From CAWBLP01 sp963789495 (lineage in GTDB: Bacteria; Pseudomonadota; Alphaproteobacteria; Acetobacterales; Acetobacteraceae), in the NCBI GenBank assembly GCA_963789495.1, contig CAWBLP010000012.1, positions 310,001 through 374,000 on the forward strand: 64,000 nt of DNA. The letters are read 5' to 3'. The first letter of the stretch is position 1. Each line of letters begins with the position of its first letter. The translations under genes were made by a program, and so were the position numbers. Below are positions 36,064-45,242 of this stretch, one piece after another. The notes under the pieces were generated by a model. That model made no database searches. It saw nothing but the letters and a program-made list of their open reading frames with translations, and was not told the DNA's origin.

Positions 36064-38452
36064 CTAACCCGACGCCTCTTCGATGCGCAGCACGGACGCC
36101 CGGTCCCGGCCCTGCATCCGGCGCAGCCGACCCAACATCGCGTCCAGCTCACGGATGGTGAATGGTTTGCGCAGCAAGGCATCGAGCGAACCACCGCTGG
36201 CATCGCGATCCGCCAGTTCGGCATATCCGGTGACCAGCCCGATCGGCGTAGCAAGCCCGCGCTCGCGCAACGCCCGCGCCAATTGCACGCCATTCATGCC
36301 CGGCATTGCATAATCGAGCAAAATAATGTCCGGCGGACGATCCCGCCCGTCCAGCAGCGCCAGTGCTTCGGCACCACCGCTGGCCTGGATGACCTCGCAG
36401 TTGAGGTCACGCAGCATCTCCACCGTGACCTGCCGCACCGCCTGGTCGTCGTCCACCACCAGTACCCGCGCTGGGCGGCGCGTTGCGTCGCACGGTCGCG
36501 TCGCGACGCGCCGTATCGCCCTCCACCTCCGCCTCCGCCGAGGCCCGCGGCAGCAACAGAGTCACCAAGGTTCCTTCGCCCGGTTTGCTGTCGATCCGCA
36601 CCGCACCGCCGGACTGCCGCGCCATGCCATAGACCTGGCTCAGCCCCAGACCGGAGCCGCCCGGCCCCTTGGTGGTGAAGAACGGATCGAACGCGCGTCG
36701 CAGCACATCCGGTGCCATGCCGATGCCGGTATCCGCGATCGTCACCCGCACGTAATGCCCGGAGTGCGGCCCGTCAGGCGATTCCCCCGGCGTAACCAGC
36801 TCATTCGCCGTGGCAATGGTGACCTGCCCACCTTCCGGCATGGCATCGCGCGCATTCAGGCAGCAATTCAGCAGCGCCGCTTCCACCTGGCTCGGGTCCA
36901 CCATGGCAGAACCAAGGTCCTCCGCCAGTTCGGTGATCACACGCACCCGGCGGCCCAGCGTGCTGGTGGCCAATGTCACCAGGTCGGAAATCAGGCGGTT
37001 CACATCGGTCGGCCGCACCGCCAGCCGCTGCCGCCGCGAGAACGCAAGCAGTCGCGAGGTCAGCTGCGCGCCGCGTTGCACCGCGCCGGTGGCACGCTCG
37101 ATCAGCGTACGCAGCCGGTCGGCATCCGCCTCCGTCCAGCTTTGCCCGGACTGCGCCACGCGCCGTTCCATCAGCTCCAGACTGCCCAGGACTGTGGCGA
37201 GCATGTTGTTGAAGTCATGCGCAATGCCGCCGGCCAACTGGCCCACCGCCTGCAGCTTCTGCGCCTGGTGCAGCGCGGCCTCGGTCTTCTCGCGTTCGGC
37301 AATCTCGACCTGGAGGCGGTTGTTCATGTCCGACAGCGCACGCGTCCGTTCCGCCACCTGCGCTTCCAGCAGTTCCGCATGCAGCCGACGCTCCAGCTCC
37401 CGTGCCTGCAGATTGGACGCCATGGCGTTGAACGACTGCGCCAAGGTGGCGAATTCGGAACCACTCCGCCGGACATCCGCCCGCACGCTGAGGTCGCCGT
37501 CCCGCCAGCGTTGTGCGGCCGCCATCAGATCCTGGGTCGGGCGACTGATGAACCGGCGGCCCGTCGCCCAGGCCAGCACCAGAACGAGCAGCGCCACGAA
37601 CCCGGTCAGCAGCACGTCCTGCCACCCGGTCTGCGACAGATCACCCAGCAGATCAGGCTGCGGCAGCGCTTCGAGTGCCGCTAGCCCCCAGGGAGGCACC
37701 GCAACGGGAATTCCCGCCACCACATAAACCTGGCCGTCCGGCTGCGTGACCCGCATTACCCCGGACCTCTCCCAGCCTGCCACCGACTTCAGTTCGGTGG
37801 ACAGCGTCCGCCCAATCCACTGTGGCCCTCCGGGGGAACGCCCGACCACCGTCCCGTCATGGTCCAGCACATACAGAGCGGAGCCAGGCAGCACGTCATC
37901 CGATGTCTGCCTCAGCTGATCCAGATGGCGCCCCAGCCAGCGCAGATCGAGCGCCGCTACCACCATGCGGGCGCGCGACTCCGCGTCACCGACACGAACC
38001 CCGACCGGCAGGAATGCTTCTCCATCCGGCAGGGACGCGTAACGACCGATCGCGGTCCTGCCCTGCTCCGACAACGGCGTAACCCAGGCAGCGCCCCCGT
38101 CATTCGCGAGCGCCGACGTGTCACCCGACCCGCAGAGGAATCCTCCAGAGCCGTTGAACACCGCGAAGAACAACACGCCCGGAACGCTGCGCTGCACGGT
38201 TTCCAGCCGATCCCGGCAATCGGTATCCGCTGCCCGAACTTCAGGAAACTGTGCGACGACTGTGGCCAGCCTCGCCACACCGTCCACGATGCTGACGAGA
38301 TCGGCATTGGCGAGCGTTGCGTGGTGCAGCGCCAGCTTGCCAAGACCAGCATTCCGTTGCATATTCAGATCATACCGGGCATAGATCTGAAAGCCCAGGA
38401 TCGGCAGCAAACATCCCAGAATCAGCAAAAGCAGGCGGGTGGACAGTCTCAT
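36064..38452 (-). pseudogene. hybrid sensor histidine kinase with C-terminal receiver, frameshifted between them
   Basis: The first frame (36407-38452, 681 aa) has an N-terminal transmembrane helix, a periplasmic sensor region of about 250 residues, a second helix (VLLTGFVALLVLVLAWATG), a HAMP domain and a coiled coil. HisKA (GGIAHDFNNMLATVLGSLEL) and HATPase (NCCLNARDAMPEGG, FTTKGPGGSGLGLS) domains follow. A receiver domain follows in another frame (36064-36459) with D-D-D, phospho-acceptor region ILLDYAMPG and KPF. Its first strand R-V-L-V-V lies upstream of any start codon, so the two were one protein. The total is 3n+1 bases. Near the junction (36481-36507) two similar 13-base stretches, GTCGCGACGCGAC and GTGCGACGCAACG on the coding strand, suggest a short duplication. 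Confidence 0.8.
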
Positions 38453-38822
38453 GCGAGGTGTGCGGGGCTTCCTGCAGGGGCGAGCGGCACTACGGTACGC
38501 CTGTAACCACTGACTGCATAGGAAGCCGCTTCATATCAGCGCGCGAGACCTCAAGAACAGGTCGTATATCACGATCACGTGAACCCGCTCCACTGGCCCC
38601 GACATCAGGCTGGCTCCAACGCGGCCTCCGCGGTCATCCGAGTGAAGCTGATCTGGGTTCCGTCGGACAGCGCCAAAGTGCCCGATCGCACCCGATCCAC
38701 CCGCCTTGCGTCGCCGCCACTGCCGGTCACCCGCCCGCAGGAGCCATCACCGGCGATGGCTTCAACCGCCAACCCCCCAGCCCGCGATTCAGCGGCCTCC
38801 TGAGCGGCTATCGCATTGCCGG
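38453..38822. other. intergenic region, no gene seen
   Basis: About 370 bases between the hybrid kinase start and the IS target site. It should contain the kinase promoter. ORFs here are short and unrecognisable. Confidence 0.45.
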
Positions 38823-38826
38823 CTAG
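38823..38826. repeat. CTAG target duplication, left
   Basis: CTAG directly before the IS end GAGCCTGTCCGAGTAA; the matching CTAG is at 40292-40295. Confidence 0.75.
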
Positions 38827-40291
38827 GAGCCTGTCCGAGTAACCGCTTGCCCGACGCGAATCGGGTATGATTCGCTGTGTCCATGACGAAGACCTTCCGA
38901 CCCTGGAATGTGGATCAACGGTGGCTGTTGCCGCCGTCGGTTGATGAGTTCGTGCCGGCTGGACACGTGGCGCACTTCATCCGCGACACAGTGCGCGAGG
39001 CGCTGGATCTGTCGGCGATCCTGGCGAGCTACAGCGAGGAACGTGGTTACCCGCCGTATCACCCGGGCATGCTGGTGGCCCTGCTGCTGTATGGCTGCAG
39101 CCGGGGCGTCTATTCGTCGCGGCAGTTGGCGCGGGCGTGCGAGGAGCGGGTGGACTTCATGGCGGTGACGGGCCTCAACCGGCCGGACTTCCGCACCATC
39201 AGCGACTTCCGCAAACGGCATCTGAAGGCCTTGGAAGAGTTGTTCGTTCAGGTGTTGCATCTGTGCCGGTCGGCTGGGCTGGTGAAGCTCGGGCACGTGG
39301 CGGTGGACGGCACCAAGCTTCGCGCCAACGCCTCGCGGCACAAGGCGATGAGCTACGGCCGCATGAAGCAGGCCGTACCGAAGCTGGCGGCCGAGGTGGC
39401 GGGCTGGCTGGCACAGGCGCAGGCGGCCGATGATGCCGAGGACGCGCAGCACGGGGCCGACCGTCGCGGCGACGAGATGCCGGATTGGGTCGCGAACAAG
39501 CAGCAGCGGCTGGAGCGCATCCGGGCCGCCCGCGCCGCGCTGGAAGCAGAGGCTCGTCTGGAGCCAGGCGACCTCGATCCCGACGGCCCCGGCCCATCCT
39601 CAGGCATGCAGGACCACGGCAGGCCGCAACGGGCGGCGGATGGCGGGCCGCCGGACCGGGCGCAACGCAACTTCACCGATCCGGACAGCGGCATCCTGCC
39701 GACACGGGATGGCTTCATCCAGGGCTACAACGCTCAGATTGCGGTGGATGCCGCGCACCAGATCATTGTCTCGCAGCGCCTGGTCACCACCGCGGCCGAC
39801 TATGGCGGTCTGGTTCCGCTGGTCGAGGCGGCGCACGCCACCCTCAAGCGCAAGCCGCGGGAAGTCTCCGCCGACACAGGCTTCGCCACCGAGGCGAACC
39901 TGGCGGCGATGGCGGAACGGCGGATCACCGCCTACCTGCCGCCCGGCCGCAGCCGCCACGGCAGTGGCCATGCCGCCGGACAGCGTGACCTCAAGCAATG
40001 TCCGCGGATGATCGCCATGGCGAGCAAGCTGCGGCGTGCCGGGCATCGCAGCCGCTACCGATTGCGCAAGCAGGTGGTCGAGCCGGTGTTCGGACAGATC
40101 AAGCAGGCCAGAGGCTTCCGACAGTTCCTTCTGCGGGGCCTTACCAACGTCCGAGCGAAGTGGGCGATGATCTGCGCCGCCCACAACCTCCTCAAGCTGG
40201 CCGCGGCTGCGGCCTGACCGGGCCGCTCACCTCCCACAGCCTCGTACCCCGGCTGAAACATACAAGCGCACGGGATTACTCGGACAGGCTC
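38827..40291 (+). mobile_element. IS1182-family insertion sequence, 1465 bp, intact
   Basis: Perfect 16-bp terminal inverted repeats (GAGCCTGTCCGAGTAA at 38827-38842 and its complement at 40276-40291) bound a single complete transposase. The element is flanked by CTAG on both sides. Palindromic CTAG could be a 4-bp duplication or a self-complementary target. Confidence 0.92.
38883..40217 (+). CDS. IS1182-family transposase
   Basis: This transposase of about 444 aa has the N-terminal DUF772-like domain (FRPWNVDQRWLLPPSVDEFV...YPPYHPGMLVALLLYG) with GLNRPDFRTISDFRKRH. The catalytic DDE domain has VAVDGTKLRANAS near residue 142, VSADTGFATEAN near residue 324 and RKQVVEPVFGQIKQARGFR near the end, as in IS1182 transposases. 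ATG 38883 is used; a GTG lies two codons earlier. It is full-length. Confidence 0.95.
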   Translation: MTKTFRPWNVDQRWLLPPSVDEFVPAGHVAHFIRDTVREALDLSAILASYSEERGYPPYHPGMLVALLLYGCSRGVYSSRQLARACEERVDFMAVTGLNRPDFRTISDFRKRHLKALEELFVQVLHLCRSAGLVKLGHVAVDGTKLRANASRHKAMSYGRMKQAVPKLAAEVAGWLAQAQAADDAEDAQHGADRRGDEMPDWVANKQQRLERIRAARAALEAEARLEPGDLDPDGPGPSSGMQDHGRPQRAADGGPPDRAQRNFTDPDSGILPTRDGFIQGYNAQIAVDAAHQIIVSQRLVTTAADYGGLVPLVEAAHATLKRKPREVSADTGFATEANLAAMAERRITAYLPPGRSRHGSGHAAGQRDLKQCPRMIAMASKLRRAGHRSRYRLRKQVVEPVFGQIKQARGFRQFLLRGLTNVRAKWAMICAAHNLLKLAAAAA

Positions 40292-40559
40292 CTAGCCGAC
40301 GGGAGAAGCGCGACACCGGACGCGCCGACGCGGCGGCAACCCGGAGCGATCCTGTCATTGCCAGACCATCGCCGGGCGCGCGCCCGGCGCCACGCGACGC
40401 GATCTTGGATGAGGATGACATGGCTGGCTCCATTGGTTGAACCGGCGTTCTCGCCTTCGATGCCCCACTCTCGGCCGGAACATCTAAGGAACAGTTAAAG
40501 CACTACCCGCTAAAGGGTTGCGCAGCTCAAGGGTTTCCCAGATCAGATACCCCGAAAAC
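40292..40559. other. intergenic region after the IS
   Basis: It begins with the right CTAG (40292-40295). No gene, hairpin or promoter could be recognised in the remaining 264 bases. Confidence 0.4.
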
Positions 40560-40865
40560 CTACCGCAACGGCACGCTCACCGTCACACTGGGCGGCTGGA
40601 ACGGCGTGCGATCGTCCGTGCCACGATAGCGGGACCCCGGCGTGAAGCCGTGACTTGCATCGAAATTGTTAAACCGGAACGGTTGCAAACTCACTTCCGG
40701 CGCACGTGAGGCAACCACCGAAGGCGCCTGCACGGCCAGGTTCGGCACCGGCGCGCTGTCGCCCGTCGGCGGATGCACCGGCGGGATGGGCGGCACTGGC
40801 AATCCGGCCGGTCCGGCGGCACCCAACAGGCCCGCCAACACGGGCAAGATGTAAATCCGGATCAT
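40560..40865 (-). CDS. small proline-rich secreted protein of unknown function
   Basis: This 101-aa protein has a signal-peptide-like N-terminus (IRIYILPVLAGLLGAAGPAG) followed by a Pro-rich segment and QPFRFNNFDASHGFTPGSRY. No family is recognised. The start overlaps the NUDIX gene stop by four bases (ATGA), so it is translated as the last gene of that unit and is probably real. It may be exported to the periplasm. Confidence 0.65.
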   Translation of the reverse strand: MIRIYILPVLAGLLGAAGPAGLPVPPIPPVHPPTGDSAPVPNLAVQAPSVVASRAPEVSLQPFRFNNFDASHGFTPGSRYRGTDDRTPFQPPSVTVSVPLR

Positions 40866-41425
40866 AAGCCGGCCTCCTTGACGCCACCTTCCATGCCGCG
40901 CGTGCCACGCGGATCAGCGGGCGGGTTGCCGGACGGCACGCCCAGCACGCCATCGCCCATCCGGCGCCACGCATCCAATGCCCATCGCACCGAGGGAAAT
41001 GCGATCAGGTCCCACGGGATGCGGTCCCAGGTGAACAATCCGACCTCGAGACTTTCGATACCCGCAGCAAACCGCGGCTGCTCTCCGGTGAACCGGGCGC
41101 GGAAAATCACCTGCACCTGGCCGATCCGGGCAATGCTGAAAATACCCAGAATGCCGTCCAGCTCAATCTCGGCCTGCGCCTCCTCCAGAGCCTCCCGCGC
41201 GGCGCCCTCCTCCAGCGTCTCGCCCAGCTCCAAATAGCCGGCGGGCAAGGTCCAAAATCCCTCCCGCGGCTGGATCGCGCGCCGGCACAGCAACACGGCG
41301 CCGTCCGAAACGACCACCGATCCAACAACGACCTTGGGATTGTCATAGGCAATGTAGCCGCAATCGGCGCAAATCAGCCGCTCGCGGTTGTCATCGTCAG
41401 GAATGCGGCGCACAAAATCCGGCAT
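40862..41425 (-). CDS. NUDIX hydrolase with N-terminal zinc ribbon
   Basis: This 187-aa protein has a zinc-binding CADCGYIAYDNPK segment near residue 21 and a NUDIX box GYLELGETLEEGAAREALEEAQAEI (G-x5-E-x7-RE-x2-EE-x-G-like; the last Gly is replaced). This is the architecture of the NUDIX group related to NAD pyrophosphatase/ADP-ribose hydrolases. The substrate is not known. Met 41425 begins the typical N-terminus (PDFVRRIPDDDNRERL); a TTG at 41467 is an alternative that would bring it within 4 bases of a possible upstream ORF. Confidence 0.88.
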   Translation of the reverse strand: MPDFVRRIPDDDNRERLICADCGYIAYDNPKVVVGSVVVSDGAVLLCRRAIQPREGFWTLPAGYLELGETLEEGAAREALEEAQAEIELDGILGIFSIARIGQVQVIFRARFTGEQPRFAAGIESLEVGLFTWDRIPWDLIAFPSVRWALDAWRRMGDGVLGVPSGNPPADPRGTRGMEGGVKEAGL

Positions 41426-41471
41426 AGTCGGAAAGTGCCGACTTGGCCCGCCCGGTTCAATAGCCAATCAG

Positions 41472-41747
41472 TCAGACGGACATGTCGAGCAGCGAACCGC
41501 GCGGCAGCGTACGTGTCGGTGGCGCACCGTCGCCGCCGGAGGATGGTGCAGCCGTCGATGACTTCGGCGGCTGCGATCGGGGGCCGAGGCCGATCTGCGC
41601 CGTCGCCCGAACCGGCATCACCCCAATCGTGGCACGGAGGGGCGCCGGCGGAATGACGCCCGATGCGGCTGCCCCAGGGGAAATGGAGGACGACATAGGG
41701 GAAGACGACGACATGGGGGAAATTGACGACACCATGCCGCGGATCAT
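41472..41747 (-). CDS. possible small Ser/Pro-rich protein, unknown
   Basis: A 91-aa ORF on the NUDIX strand directly upstream, with a Ser/Met-rich N-terminus and a basic C-terminus ending RTLPRGSLLDMSV. The opposite strand holds an equally long ORF, so coding is doubtful. It is listed because of its spacing to the NUDIX gene and its coherent C-terminus; no family is recognised. Confidence 0.3.
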   Translation of the reverse strand: MIRGMVSSISPMSSSSPMSSSISPGAAASGVIPPAPLRATIGVMPVRATAQIGLGPRSQPPKSSTAAPSSGGDGAPPTRTLPRGSLLDMSV

Positions 41748-41835
41748 GCCACAGCCATGGTTAAGCCTTCGCTAACTTGCCCGGATGAATTCATCACCAA
41801 CCGGTGACGGCGTCCGCCCCACTCCGCGCGCCAGG

Positions 41836-44800
41836 TCAGACCAGTTCGATCTGCAACGCCTCACGCAGAGCGGCGGCGGCATGCGCCAGATCGGTTTCCA
41901 ACTGATCGACCAGCGCCGCCGCCGTGGCCTCACTGTCGGGTCCGCGGGCCGTCAGCATCACCGCGCGCAGATGCCTCTCGAGCGTGGCCATCCCGTAGCC
42001 GGCAGCCATCCCCACCATGGCATGCGCCTGGTTCACCGCCTCCGTGCCGGCACCATCCTGCAAAGCGCGACGCAGGGCCGGCAGGCGCGACTGCAATTCG
42101 ACCAGGCATTCCTCCACCATGTTGCTGAGCGCATCGGCCGGCAACAGATGGCGCAATTCGCCCAGCCGCGCCTCCGCCAGCACCGACGGCACAGTCGGGC
42201 TGACGGCTCTGGTAACCGAAGCATGCCGCTCCGGGCGCCCGTGCCAGACATGACGTGCCAATGCCCGCAGCAGGTCCGGCAACGCGACCGGCTTGCTGAG
42301 CAGGTCGTTCATGCCGGCGCGCTGGCATTCGAGTTTGTCGTCCGCATCCACATTCGCACTGAGGGCGATGATCGGCATCCCCCCGGCCGCCCCGGCCATG
42401 GTACGGATCTGCCGCGCCGCATCCAGGCCGCTCATGCCCGGCATGTAGATGTCCACGAATGCGAGGTCGTAAGGTTGGCGGGAAACCGCCTGGATTGCCG
42501 CCTCACCGGTGGCCGCCACATCGACCATGTGGCCCTCGCGCCGTAGCAGGGTCGCGGTGATCAGCTGGTTGGCCAGGATATCTTCCACCAGCAGGACACG
42601 GGAACGCGGCAGCAGCAGCCGCGGCGGCGCATCGGGGGAACTCACGCTGGGGCGGGCGCCGGCCGGGATCGGCACCAAGGGCAGCCGCATCCAGAACTCG
42701 TTGCCGCCGCGTCCGTCCTCGGCGAGCCAGGTCTCGCAGTTGATCTCGCCGCCCATCATGGTGACGAGGTAGCGGCAGATCGCCAGCCCCAGCCCGGTGC
42801 CCATCGGCGCGTCGCCGACCATGTCGAGGCGTGAGAACGGCTGGAACAGGCGAGCACGGCCGGCTTCCTCGATCAACGGCCCACGGTCACGCACCGCAAC
42901 CCGCAACAGGGCACGACCAAGCTGATCGTGCTCGCGGCGGGCAAGCAACGCGACTTCGCCCGGCAATCCGTATTTCACGGCGTTGGACAGCAGGTTGATC
43001 AGCACCTGCCGCAACCGTCCCGGGTCGGTGTAGAGTTCGGTCGGCAGGTCGTCATCCGGCCGCAGGCTGAGCGTGATGCTGCGCTCCGCAGCCTGGGCAT
43101 GGAACATCTCCACCACCCCCTCCAGCAGCGGCTCCAGCATGAACACGCTCGGCCGCAGCGTCAGTTGCCCCGCCTCCATGCTGGACATGTCCAGAATGTC
43201 GTTGATCAGGCCGAACAACGCATCACCCGATTGTCGCGCCATGCGCAGCAGCACCTGCTGGGACGCGGTCAGGTTGCCGTCGCCCAGCAGCCGCAACGTG
43301 TTGAGCAGGGCGCCGAGCGGAGTGCGGATTTCATGGCTGACGATGGCGACGAAGCGCGACTTCGCGGCGGCGGCGGCTTCCGCCAGCTCGCGTGCCTCCC
43401 GCATGGCCTGCTCCGCCTGCCGCCGCGCGGTGACATCGCGATACAGCGTAACGAAACCACCATCGGGCAGCGGATTGCGCTGCAATTCTATAGTACGCCC
43501 GTCCGGACGCGTCCGCTCCCTGGTACCAGGCCGATCCATCAGCCTCAGCAGCGCCATGCGGCGCGCGACCTCGTGCTCCACATCGACTGCACCAAACTGG
43601 CCGGACTCGACCTGGGCACGCAGCACATCCTCCATGGGCAGGCCAACCCGCAGCAGATAGGCCGGTACGCCGGCGATTTCCGGAAAGCGCTGGTTCCATT
43701 CCACCAGGCAAAATTGCGCGTCCACCATGGCAACGCCGTCGGACATGCCGGTCAGCGTAGCCTCGAGCTGGGCCGCCTTGGCGTCGGCGCGCGAGCGGGC
43801 CACCTCCAGCTGGGCACCACCAGCCGCCTGCCGCGCTCGCTCATGCGAGAGGGCCTGCTGACGGCGATGCGAACGCTCCGCCCACCAGAACACCAGGCCG
43901 GCGATCAGCAGCATCAGGCCGGTGATGCCGGCGGCATACAGGACAAGCCGGGTTTCCCACGCGTCTTCGGCCGCCAGCGCAGCCTGCAGTCCGATCCCGA
44001 CGACCACCGCGAGGTCGCGTCCAGGAATTTGATGGAAACCGTGCGCGCGTTCGATCCCGTCGGCTGCGGAATGCCCGACCCAGATGCCATCGGGTGCGGC
44101 CTGAAGGGCTGCGAACATCGGCGTCTCGGCCACCGACTCGTCGGGCGTGGTAATCGGGCCACCCACGGCCGCGCGCAGCCGACCGTCATGCAGACCGATC
44201 AGAGCCACCAGTCCCTGCCGGCCAAGATCCAGTTTCTGGAACAGGTCCTGCAAGGCGTTGACCCGGTAATCGGCGATGATCACCCCGCCGAAGGAGCGAT
44301 CGGGGTTGCGCATCCAACGCACCACGCTCAGGTGCCACTGGCGCATGAACTGGCTGACCGTGGCCTGGCCGACGAAGGCCTGGTCCACGGTCCTGCCATG
44401 CTCCAATGCGTAGCGGAAATAGTCCCGTGTGCTGACGTCGAGCCCGACCGCCTCGGGGATGGAGGACTGCACCACCAGTCCGCGATTGTCGGCCAGCATC
44501 ATGTCCTGGCTGACCTCCGCCAGTGACACCGAGACGTCGCGCCAGGCCTGCAGGTCGAAATGCGCGGGATCGGCCTGCCATGCCCGCACCAGGATACGCA
44601 GCGTCTGATCGATATCGGTGAGCTGGCGATCCACCTGCGCCGCCAGCAGCGCCGCGTCGCCTTCGGCGGTGGCAGCGATCTGAGCCTGCGCCGCCTGCCG
44701 CTGATCACCCACCCAGCTCAGTGTAAATAACCAGATCAGCCCGGTCAGCGCGGCGACCGGCAGCAACACCGCCAGACCCAGCAATGCGCGGCGTGAGGTG

Positions 44801-44841
44801 TTGTGGGTCATCCGCTGCGCCATGTCGGAGTGCGCCGTCAT
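41836..44841 (-). CDS. hybrid sensor histidine kinase with PAS, receiver and Hpt domains
   Basis: This 1001-aa protein has TM1 near residues 18-38, a periplasmic PDC/Cache-like sensor to about residue 300, TM2 (LYAAGITGLMLLIAGLVFWW) and a coiled coil. A PAS domain (GMSDGVAMVDAQFCLVEWNQRF), HisKA (FVAIVSHEIRTPLGALLNTL) and HATPase (NLLSNAVKYGLPG, GTGLGLAICRYLV) follow. The receiver has VLLVEDILANQ, FVDIYMPGMSG and SKPV. The C-terminal Hpt domain has its histidine in QAHAMVGMAAGYG. It is a complete internal phosphorelay; the partner response regulator is not adjacent. The signal is unknown. Confidence 0.94.
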   Translation of the reverse strand: MTAHSDMAQRMTHNTSRRALLGLAVLLPVAALTGLIWLFTLSWVGDQRQAAQAQIAATAEGDAALLAAQVDRQLTDIDQTLRILVRAWQADPAHFDLQAWRDVSVSLAEVSQDMMLADNRGLVVQSSIPEAVGLDVSTRDYFRYALEHGRTVDQAFVGQATVSQFMRQWHLSVVRWMRNPDRSFGGVIIADYRVNALQDLFQKLDLGRQGLVALIGLHDGRLRAAVGGPITTPDESVAETPMFAALQAAPDGIWVGHSAADGIERAHGFHQIPGRDLAVVVGIGLQAALAAEDAWETRLVLYAAGITGLMLLIAGLVFWWAERSHRRQQALSHERARQAAGGAQLEVARSRADAKAAQLEATLTGMSDGVAMVDAQFCLVEWNQRFPEIAGVPAYLLRVGLPMEDVLRAQVESGQFGAVDVEHEVARRMALLRLMDRPGTRERTRPDGRTIELQRNPLPDGGFVTLYRDVTARRQAEQAMREARELAEAAAAAKSRFVAIVSHEIRTPLGALLNTLRLLGDGNLTASQQVLLRMARQSGDALFGLINDILDMSSMEAGQLTLRPSVFMLEPLLEGVVEMFHAQAAERSITLSLRPDDDLPTELYTDPGRLRQVLINLLSNAVKYGLPGEVALLARREHDQLGRALLRVAVRDRGPLIEEAGRARLFQPFSRLDMVGDAPMGTGLGLAICRYLVTMMGGEINCETWLAEDGRGGNEFWMRLPLVPIPAGARPSVSSPDAPPRLLLPRSRVLLVEDILANQLITATLLRREGHMVDVAATGEAAIQAVSRQPYDLAFVDIYMPGMSGLDAARQIRTMAGAAGGMPIIALSANVDADDKLECQRAGMNDLLSKPVALPDLLRALARHVWHGRPERHASVTRAVSPTVPSVLAEARLGELRHLLPADALSNMVEECLVELQSRLPALRRALQDGAGTEAVNQAHAMVGMAAGYGMATLERHLRAVMLTARGPDSEATAAALVDQLETDLAHAAAALREALQIELV

Positions 44842-45203
44842 CTGGGTTTGCGGGCCAGGACGTCACATCGCATGACGCCGCCCGTTACAGGTGCTTAGCC
44901 CGTTCGATAAGACGATGACAACCATTCCTTTGGCGATCCGGCCTGTGCCGTCTTGGCGGGCCGGCCTGCGGACAGGGCGGCCGAGGCGGCTGGCGACGCC
45001 CCCTTTCCCTCGGGCCGGGCGGCGATGATGAAGCCGAAGACACGGGGGTTCGCCAATGATCGAGTTGCCGTGGGTGGCTGTGGGCGGGCGGTCGTCGCCC
45101 CGCTTGCACAGCACGTTGCAGATGACGGCCCAGGGCATGGCGGCGGCGGCGGCGGGACGGTCGAAGGTCAGATCCGCGCGGCGGTGCCAAGCCGATCACG
45201 CGT
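44842..45203. other. intergenic region, no firm gene
   Basis: About 360 bases. A short minus-strand ORF (44895-45056, TTG start, 53 aa, beginning ANPRVFGFIIAARPEGKG) has protein-like composition but no recognised family and no clear ribosome-binding site. Otherwise nothing is seen. Confidence 0.35.
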
Positions 45204-45235
45204 GCTCCTCCCCGCAACGACCGGCGGGGAGGAGC
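45204..45235 (-). terminator. terminator hairpin of icd
   Basis: A perfect 12-bp inverted repeat (GCTCCTCCCCGC/GCGGGGAGGAGC) with an 8-base loop lies 7 bases beyond the icd stop, in the direction of icd transcription. Confidence 0.8.
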
Positions 45236-45242
45236 GGGCCGA

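Noticed and set aside
42928..44526. 532-aa plus-strand ORF
   Set aside because: It is antisense to the intact hybrid kinase and has no recognisable domain.
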